From an uncultured Eubacteriales bacterium (lineage in GTDB: Bacteria; Bacillota; Clostridia; Oscillospirales; Oscillospiraceae), in the NCBI GenBank assembly GCA_900551495.1, contig URWG01000056.1, forward strand, positions 1 through 10,519: a DNA stretch of 10,519 nucleotides, written 5' to 3'. The notes beneath the pieces are model-generated. The model ran no database searches. It was given only the letters and a program-made list of their open reading frames with translations, and had not been told where the DNA came from. Made by a program: the position numbers and the translations under genes. How positions within the stretch are numbered: position 1 is the stretch's first letter; each line of letters begins with the position of its first letter. Positions 5,492-10,519 of this stretch are shown here, in pieces.

Positions 5492-6375
5492 TTCTTTTCC
5501 TCCGCGACGAATTTTTCCAACAGAACGTCGGGGAAATAGCTCTCCTTGGCGCGGCGCAGACCCTCGATGCCCATATCGTCCTCGCGGTTGAGCCAGCGCA
5601 GCTCGGGATACCTCGCATGCAGCAGGCGGGCAAACTCGCGGTTGACCATCGGATAGGCACCGTTGACCTCCGCCAGTGCTTTTTCAAAGTGGACGTCGAA
5701 GGTATCGGGGCGGATGTGGCTGCCCATGGAGAAGGCGACCATGCCGTCCGCCGTCTCCAGCAAAATGCCCTCCAAATGCAGCGCCTCAAAGTTGTCAAAG
5801 GCGCGGGCAATGGCAATGCGCTCACCGGAATAATCCTCCTCCGCGCCGCCCTCCGTGTGCGCGTCGTACCAGCGCTCGGTGAAATCGCGGCAGCGCGGCA
5901 GCAGCTCCGTCGTCAGCGGTATAACGCGGTAATCCGGATACGCCGCCTCGAAGCGGTTGCAGTGGTTCCGCTTAGCTTGCAGCTTTTTGCCCGTGAGGTC
6001 CACCAGCCGCTCGATCCGATAAACATAGTCGGCGCTGTCGCGGACGGCAGTATAAGAAAAGCGGTTCGGATACGTCTCCTCCAGTGCCTGTACCTCCTCG
6101 GCGGTCAGACCGAACAGGCGGAAGGTCAGCCCCCGCTCCTTTGCATCGTCGAGCAGGTACGGGATCAGCTCCGGCGTAGTGAACGGGTACTGATAAGTGT
6201 ACCAGTCCCCGAAGCGGCAGAAAAACAGCGGCACATCGTCCACAAAGGCGATCTGCTGCCGCCCCCACAGGAACATACCGGTGAAGGAATACTCACAGCC
6301 GTGCCCCTTCGCGCCGGAATACAGCGCGGACAGCACGGGTCGGTCGGTGATCTGAAGTTCTCTGAAATTTAGCAT
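5488..6375 (-). CDS. DUF2156 / phosphatidylglycerol lysyltransferase C-domain-like protein
   Basis: A 295-residue protein with the GNAT-like fold of the aminoacyl-transferase half of MprF (LPG synthase C-terminal domain). No membrane segments are visible, so it is a soluble stand-alone form rather than a flippase fusion. The start at 6375 is chosen because GAGGTAG precedes it; the frame extends 15 codons further to 6420 with no ribosome site. Recognisable stretches are FRELQITDRPVLSALY (4-19), KLQAKRNHCNRF (131-142), FSMGSHIRPDTFDVHFEKAL (215-234) and NREDDMGIEGLRRAKESYFP (263-282); the last two are strongly conserved in DUF2156 proteins. The substrate is unknown: acyl or aminoacyl transfer to a lipid, peptide or small molecule is possible. 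It is the first gene after a leftward promoter (6436-6463) and overlaps the GNAT gene by four bases. Confidence 0.85.
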   Translation of the reverse strand: MLNFRELQITDRPVLSALYSGAKGHGCEYSFTGMFLWGRQQIAFVDDVPLFFCRFGDWYTYQYPFTTPELIPYLLDDAKERGLTFRLFGLTAEEVQALEETYPNRFSYTAVRDSADYVYRIERLVDLTGKKLQAKRNHCNRFEAAYPDYRVIPLTTELLPRCRDFTERWYDAHTEGGAEEDYSGERIAIARAFDNFEALHLEGILLETADGMVAFSMGSHIRPDTFDVHFEKALAEVNGAYPMVNREFARLLHARYPELRWLNREDDMGIEGLRRAKESYFPDVLLEKFVAEEKK

Positions 6376-6435
6376 AACTACCTCATTTTCGTTTCGGTCA
6401 TGCGCAGGAATCCGCAGCATAGCTCTTTTAATATT

Positions 6436-6463
6436 ATTCTACCATGAAAGTCAATAGGGTCAA
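6436..6463 (-). promoter_or_regulatory. Leftward promoter of the DUF2156-GNAT unit
   Basis: On the minus strand TTGACC (6458-6463) and TAGAAT (6436-6441), each five of six consensus bases, are 16 bases apart. The predicted start near 6430 leaves a leader of about 55 bases. It lies back to back with the mnmA promoter. Confidence 0.6.
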
Positions 6464-6485
6464 CCGTGGATTTTCCTGTTTTTCA

Positions 6486-6514
6486 TTGCTTTTTTTGCAA
6501 AAATGCGTTATTCT
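6486..6514 (+). promoter_or_regulatory. Rightward promoter of the mnmA-cyclophilin-topB operon
   Basis: TTGCTT (6486-6491) and TATTCT (6509-6514) are separated by 17 bases with a T- and A-rich spacer. Transcription would start near 6521, so the leader would be very short (about 15 bases), just enough for the AAGAGGTG ribosome site. An alternative weaker box further upstream cannot be excluded. Confidence 0.5.
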
Positions 6515-6535
6515 GTACGAAAGAGGTGACGCAAT

Positions 6536-7582
6536 GTGAAGAGAATACTGGTCGCCATGTCGGGCGGCGTGGACAGCGCGGCGGCTTGTCTGCTTCTGCG
6601 GCAGCAGGGCTATGAGGTCGGCGGCGCAACGATGCTCCTGCGCGACAGCGGCGAGAGCGAGGCGGAGGACGCACGGCGGGCGGCAGAACAGATGGGAATT
6701 CCGTTTTACCTGTTCGATTGGAAGGAGGAATTCCGAAAGCGGGTCATCGCGCCGTTTACGGAGGTCTACCGCTCGGGCGCGACGCCGAATCCCTGCGTGA
6801 TCTGCAACGGCGCAATGAAATTCGGGCTGTTTCTCGACCGTGCGCTGGAGCTGGGCTACGACGGGATCGCCACAGGTCATTATGCCCGCATCGCAAGGCA
6901 GAACGGGCGCTATGTGCTGCAAAAGGCGGTCGATCGGGCAAAGGATCAGACCTATATGCTCTGCAAGCTGACGCAATTTCAGCTTGCGCATACGCTTTTC
7001 CCGCTCGGCGAGGCGGAAAACAAGGACGCCGTGCGGGCGCTGGCTGTGCAGGCAGGCTTGACGCTTGCCAAGAAGCATGACAGTCAGGACATCTGCTTTG
7101 TACCGGACGGCGACTACATGGCGTATCTGACCGCACACGGACTTGTGCCGCAGAAGGGCAATTTCGTCACGCCGGACGGAAAAGTCTTGGGCGAGCACCG
7201 CGGCTTGGAGGCGTATACCGTCGGTCAGCGGCGCGGGCTGGGTATGGCGTTCGGCGAGCGGGCGTATGTGCTGGGCAAGCGCGGAACGGACGTGATCGTC
7301 GGGGACGGCGGGCTGCTCTTTTCACGGCGGGTCGCGGTCGGAGAGACGAACTGGTTCCCCTTTGCCGCGCCGACCGAGCCGCTGCGTGTGCAGGCAAAGC
7401 TCCGCTACACGCCCAAAACCGCAGACGCGTGGCTTTTCCCCTCGGAGGAGGGCTGTATTTTGGAATTTGACGCGCCGCAGCGTGCCGTAACGGCAGGACA
7501 GGCGGCGGTATGCTACGACGGCGATACGGTCGTCGGCGGCGGTATCATCACGGGCACCCTGCCCGAAGCAACGGAGGAATAA
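6536..7582 (+). CDS. mnmA: tRNA-specific 2-thiouridylase MnmA
   Basis: MnmA adenylates and then thiolates U34 of tRNA-Lys, -Glu and -Gln (s2U), using sulfur from a cysteine desulfurase. The 348-residue product is the usual length. The start is GTG at 6536, placed by AAGAGGTG a few bases upstream; the ATG at 6534 is out of frame. The PP-loop is SGGVDS (9-14). TPNPCVICNGAMKFGLFL (83-100) holds C87 and C90; C90 aligns with the first catalytic Cys of E. coli MnmA (Cys102). GHYAR is at 114-118. HDSQDICFVPDGDY (181-194) carries C187, the partner Cys. EAYTVGQRRGLG (225-236) and the C-terminal beta-barrel complete the protein. C87 sits where many MnmA proteins have Asp, so a C-x2-C plus C set is present. 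The stop lies two bases before the cyclophilin ATG, whose ribosome site is inside the mnmA end. Confidence 0.96.
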   Translation: MKRILVAMSGGVDSAAACLLLRQQGYEVGGATMLLRDSGESEAEDARRAAEQMGIPFYLFDWKEEFRKRVIAPFTEVYRSGATPNPCVICNGAMKFGLFLDRALELGYDGIATGHYARIARQNGRYVLQKAVDRAKDQTYMLCKLTQFQLAHTLFPLGEAENKDAVRALAVQAGLTLAKKHDSQDICFVPDGDYMAYLTAHGLVPQKGNFVTPDGKVLGEHRGLEAYTVGQRRGLGMAFGERAYVLGKRGTDVIVGDGGLLFSRRVAVGETNWFPFAAPTEPLRVQAKLRYTPKTADAWLFPSEEGCILEFDAPQRAVTAGQAAVCYDGDTVVGGGIITGTLPEATEE

Positions 7583-7584
7583 AA

Positions 7585-8286
7585 ATGAATTGTAAGAAAT
7601 GCGGATGCCCGATGGGTAAGAAGAATTATTGCGCGTACTGCCAACCGCAGAGGGCGCAGACGGAGAAGAAAAAGAGCCGCCTTTGGCTTTGGCTCGTGAT
7701 TGCCGCGGTCTGCGTTGCCGCTGTCGTCACGGCGGTCATACTGCTGACGGGCGGAAAAACGGACGACCCGAGCACCCCCGCCGTTTCTGCGGGCAAGCAC
7801 CATGTTGAGATCGAGGTACGGGACTACGGCACGATCACCGTCGAGCTGGACGCGGACGCCGCGCCGATCACGGCGGAAAACTTTCTGAAGCTTGCAAATG
7901 AGGGCTTCTATGACGGGCTGACCTTCCACCGCATTATGGCGGGCTTCATGATGCAGGGCGGCGACCCCACCGGCACCGGCATGGGCGGCTCCGAGGAGAC
8001 GATCAAGGGCGAATTCTCGGCAAACGGTGTGGAAAATCCCCTCTCCCATACGCGCGGGGCGATCTCCATGGCGCGGTCGCAAGCGTATGACAGCGCCTCG
8101 TCGCAGTTCTTTATCTGCCACGCCGATTCGACCTTCCTCGACGGAAATTACGCCTGCTTCGGCTATGTGACGGACGGGATGGACATCGTGGACGCGGTCT
8201 GCGAGGACGCCGAGCCGACGGATGACAACGGCACAATCCCCGCCGACGCGCAGCCGGTCATCACCGCAATTCGGGTGCTGGACTGA
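7585..8286 (+). CDS. Membrane-anchored cyclophilin-type peptidyl-prolyl isomerase with N-terminal Cys cluster
   Basis: A 233-residue PPIase that would catalyse cis-trans isomerisation of prolyl bonds outside the membrane. The ATG at 7585 follows GGAGGAAT in the mnmA end. Residues 1-19 are a compact zinc-ribbon-like head (C3-x2-C6-x-C8 ... C16-x2-C19). A Lys-rich stretch (28-32) precedes one transmembrane helix (about 34-54, LWLWLVIAAVCVAAVV), giving a cytoplasmic head and an extracellular body. After a short Pro/Ser linker the cyclophilin domain spans 73-233: FHRIMAGFMMQGGDP (114-128) with the catalytic Arg116 and Gln124, GAISMARSQAYDSASSQFFI (158-177), and FLDGNYACFGYV (184-195). Phe184 replaces the cyclosporin-contacting Trp of human CypA, as is common in bacteria. 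There is no lipobox. The stop overlaps the topB start by one base. The PPIase call is firm; the role of the Cys head is inference. Confidence 0.93.
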   Translation: MNCKKCGCPMGKKNYCAYCQPQRAQTEKKKSRLWLWLVIAAVCVAAVVTAVILLTGGKTDDPSTPAVSAGKHHVEIEVRDYGTITVELDADAAPITAENFLKLANEGFYDGLTFHRIMAGFMMQGGDPTGTGMGGSEETIKGEFSANGVENPLSHTRGAISMARSQAYDSASSQFFICHADSTFLDGNYACFGYVTDGMDIVDAVCEDAEPTDDNGTIPADAQPVITAIRVLD

Positions 8287-10463
8287 TGGGAAAGGCGCTG
8301 GTATTGGCGGAAAAGCCCTCCGTCGGGCGGGAGCTTGCCCGTGTTTTAGGCTGCAAGCGCGGCGGCGAGGGCTATTTGGAGGGCGACCGCTACGTCGTCA
8401 CCTGGGCGCTGGGGCATTTGGTCACGCTGGCTGACCCCGACGCATATGAGAAAAAGTGGGAAAAATGGGACATGGCGGACCTGCCCATGCTCCCGCAGAA
8501 TATGAAGCTGGTCGTGATTCCTCAGACGGGGCGGCAATTCCGCGTCGTACAGGGGCTGATGAAGCGCGGGGACATCTCCGAGCTGATTATTGCCACCGAC
8601 GCGGGACGTGAGGGTGAGCTGGTCGCCCGCTGGATCATGCTCAAGGCAGGCTGGCGGAAGCCGACCAAGCGTCTTTGGATCTCGTCGCAGACCGATCGGG
8701 CGATCAAGGAGGGCTTTGCGCATCTGCGTCCGGCAGCGGACTACGACAACCTCTTCCGCTCGGCGCAGGCAAGGAGCGAGGCGGACTGGCTTGTCGGCTT
8801 GAATGTCACCCGTGCGCTGACCTGCCGCCACAATGCGCAGCTCTCTGCGGGACGCGTTCAGACGCCCACGCTTGCGCTGATCGTGCAGCGCGAAAAGGAG
8901 ATCCGCAGCTTCGTGCCGAAGGAATTTTGGGGCGTTCGCCTCAAGGCGGGCGGCTTCAGCGCCGTCTGGCGCGACAGGAACAACAATTCCCGCACCTTTG
9001 ACCGCGCGGCGGCGGAAAAGATCGCCGCTGCCTGCCAAAGCGGGGAAGCCGTGGTGACGCAGGTGCGGAAAATGCGCCGCATGACCCCGCCGCCCGCCGC
9101 CTATGATCTGACGGAGCTGCAGCGCGACGCGAACAAAAAGTACGCCTATTCCGCAAAGGAAACGCTCAATTTGATGCAGTCGCTCTACGAGCAGCACAAG
9201 CTTCTGACCTATCCCCGCACGGATTCGCGCTATATCTCCGACGATGTGGTCCCGACCCTGCCGGAGCGTCTGCGGGCGGTGATGGTCGATAGCTACAAGC
9301 CGCTCGCGCAGCAGATCATGCGCGACCGCCCGCTCAAGACGAAGTACCTTGTCAACAACGCCAAGGTCACGGACCACCATGCCATCATCCCGACAGAGGA
9401 AAGCCCCGACCTGTGGCAGCTCTCCGGACCGGAGCGGAACGTTTACGATCTGGTCGTGCGGCGGTTTTTGGCGGTGCTGCTGCCGCCGTGCGAATACGAG
9501 GAGGTCGATCTGACGCTCAGCGCGGGCGGGCAGACCTTCACGGCAAGCGGACGCATCGTCAAAACGCAGGGCTGGCGTGCAGCCTACGACCGCAGCTTCT
9601 CTCTCGACGACGAGGAGGAGGAGGCGGACCGTCAGACCCTCCCCGACGTGACACAGGGGCAGCGGCTGAAGCTCGGCGGCGCACAGGTGACGAGCGGAAA
9701 AACACCGCCCCCGCCGCGCTATACCGAGGCAACGCTCCTGACCGCGATGGAGCACCCGCAAACGCAGGTCGAGGACAAGGAGCTTCGGCGAATTTTAGAG
9801 GAGACGAGCGGGCTGGGTACGCCGGCGACCCGTGCGGACATCATCGAAAAGCTCTTTTCCGCGTTCTATATCGAGCGGCGCGGCAAGGAGCTGGTACCGA
9901 CCTCAAAGGGGCAGCAGCTTGTGGAGCTGGCGCCGGAGGAGCTGCGTTCGGCGGCGCTCACGGCGCGCTGGGAGGATCGGCTTGCCCGCATTGCAAAGGG
10001 AACGGAGCGCGACACGAAATTTGTTGAGGAAATGCGCGCCTATGCCGCGAAGCTCGTCGCACAGGTCAAGGCGAGCGACGCAAAATACACCCACGACAAT
10101 CAGACGCGCAAGGTCTGCCCCGATTGCGGAAAATTCCTCCTGCTCGTCAAAGGCAAGCGCGGCGAAATGCTGGTCTGCCCCGACCGCGAATGCGGCTACC
10201 GCAAGAGCGTGACGCAGACGACCAACGCCCGCTGCCCGAACTGCTTTAAGAAAATGGAGCTGCGCGGCGAGGGCGACAATCAGATGTTCGCCTGTGTCTG
10301 CGGCTATCGCGAAAAGCTCTCGGCGTTCAAGCAGCGGCGGGAGCAGGCGGGCGCGGGCAAGCGCGACGTCGCAAAATTCATGCAGCAGCAGGCGCCCGAA
10401 AAGTCCGTAAATACCGGCATGGCGGACGCTCTTGCAAAATGGCTGGAAAATCAGAAAAAATGA
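8286..10463 (+). CDS. topB: DNA topoisomerase III (type IA)
   Basis: A 725-residue type IA topoisomerase that passes single strands to decatenate and resolve recombination intermediates. The Toprim domain fills about 1-150: VLAEKPSVGREL with Glu9, and IIATDAGREGELVARW (101-116), where the acidic site is D105-A-G-R-E109; the middle Asp of the usual D-x-D-x-E is Gly, as I recall for other Firmicutes TopB proteins. FRSAQARSEADWLVGLNVTR (157-176) and QLSAGRVQTPTLALI (185-199) follow. The catalytic tyrosine is Tyr309 in KLLTYPRTDSRYIS (305-318). LEETSGLGTPATRADIIEKL (504-523) is the C-terminal core signature. Two Cys4 ribbons end the protein: C611/C614/C631/C636 and C650/C653/C670/C672. The ATG shares its A with the upstream TGA (8284-8286); no ribosome site is visible, so translation is probably coupled to the cyclophilin. 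Confidence 0.96.
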   Translation: MGKALVLAEKPSVGRELARVLGCKRGGEGYLEGDRYVVTWALGHLVTLADPDAYEKKWEKWDMADLPMLPQNMKLVVIPQTGRQFRVVQGLMKRGDISELIIATDAGREGELVARWIMLKAGWRKPTKRLWISSQTDRAIKEGFAHLRPAADYDNLFRSAQARSEADWLVGLNVTRALTCRHNAQLSAGRVQTPTLALIVQREKEIRSFVPKEFWGVRLKAGGFSAVWRDRNNNSRTFDRAAAEKIAAACQSGEAVVTQVRKMRRMTPPPAAYDLTELQRDANKKYAYSAKETLNLMQSLYEQHKLLTYPRTDSRYISDDVVPTLPERLRAVMVDSYKPLAQQIMRDRPLKTKYLVNNAKVTDHHAIIPTEESPDLWQLSGPERNVYDLVVRRFLAVLLPPCEYEEVDLTLSAGGQTFTASGRIVKTQGWRAAYDRSFSLDDEEEEADRQTLPDVTQGQRLKLGGAQVTSGKTPPPPRYTEATLLTAMEHPQTQVEDKELRRILEETSGLGTPATRADIIEKLFSAFYIERRGKELVPTSKGQQLVELAPEELRSAALTARWEDRLARIAKGTERDTKFVEEMRAYAAKLVAQVKASDAKYTHDNQTRKVCPDCGKFLLLVKGKRGEMLVCPDRECGYRKSVTQTTNARCPNCFKKMELRGEGDNQMFACVCGYREKLSAFKQRREQAGAGKRDVAKFMQQQAPEKSVNTGMADALAKWLENQKK

Positions 10464-10468
10464 CAAAG

Positions 10469-10502
10469 CAGGGACCTCGGCGGTGAAGCGCCGAGGTCCC
10501 TG
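10469..10502 (+). terminator. Perfect 14-bp hairpin after topB, probable terminator
   Basis: CAGGGACCTCGGCG (10469-10482) and CGCCGAGGTCCCTG (10489-10502) are exact inverted repeats around the loop GTGAAG, five bases after the topB stop. No U-tract follows on the plus strand (TCGGCGTGTCG). On the minus strand T-rich sequence TTTGTCATTTTTT follows, so it might work better against transcription coming from the right. Confidence 0.6.
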
Positions 10503-10519
10503 TCGGCGTGTCGAAAAAC

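Noticed and set aside
8346..9761. Minus-strand 471-codon open frame
   Set aside because: Antisense shadow of topB with no recognisable domain; topB has all type IA motifs.

Overview
The window looks like a chromosomal piece of a high-GC member of the Clostridia (Bacillota), most likely Oscillospiraceae/Ruminococcaceae-like. This rests on the holB-ricT gene pair typical of Firmicutes, strong AGGAGG-type ribosome binding sites, sigma-A style promoters, Firmicutes-type versions of the encoded proteins, and GC-rich codon use. The genus cannot be read from the sequence alone.

Left edge, 1-1230 (accessory-looking and visibly more AT-rich). The start of a secreted protein gene runs off the left end on the minus strand (1-424). 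It resembles the N-terminus of large clostridial RHS/YD-repeat-type surface proteins. Two leftward-facing intrinsic terminators in tandem (674-752) lie upstream of it. They close a small, decayed minus-strand unit: a frameshifted ~66-residue gene (766-968) and, 15 bases before it, the orphan 3' end of another reading frame (984-1112).

Regulatory pair, 1142-2214 (plus strand). A near-consensus promoter drives an Xre-family repressor and an overlapping sigma-70-family factor gene. A strong hairpin terminator follows. No anti-sigma gene is visible.

Minus-strand housekeeping block, 2329-6375, transcribed leftward: a DUF2156 (LPG-synthase C-like) acyltransferase-fold protein, a GNAT acetyltransferase coupled to it by an ATGA overlap, then, after an 83-base gap with its own -10 box, DNA polymerase III delta' (holB) and the PSP1/RicT protein, which has a long basic proline-rich tail.

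Plus-strand block, 6536-10463, diverging from the previous one through a shared promoter region: mnmA (tRNA U34 2-thiolation), a membrane-anchored cyclophilin with an N-terminal zinc-ribbon-like Cys cluster, and topB (DNA topoisomerase III). The three genes are nearly abutting or overlapping and form one operon, followed by a perfect 14-bp hairpin at 10469-10502.

I found no rRNA, tRNA, CRISPR array, insertion sequence or clear new defence system. The most interesting items are the decayed small-gene unit, the repressor/sigma pair, the additional Cys cluster and tail of RicT, the three-cysteine MnmA, and the zinc-ribbon/membrane cyclophilin.
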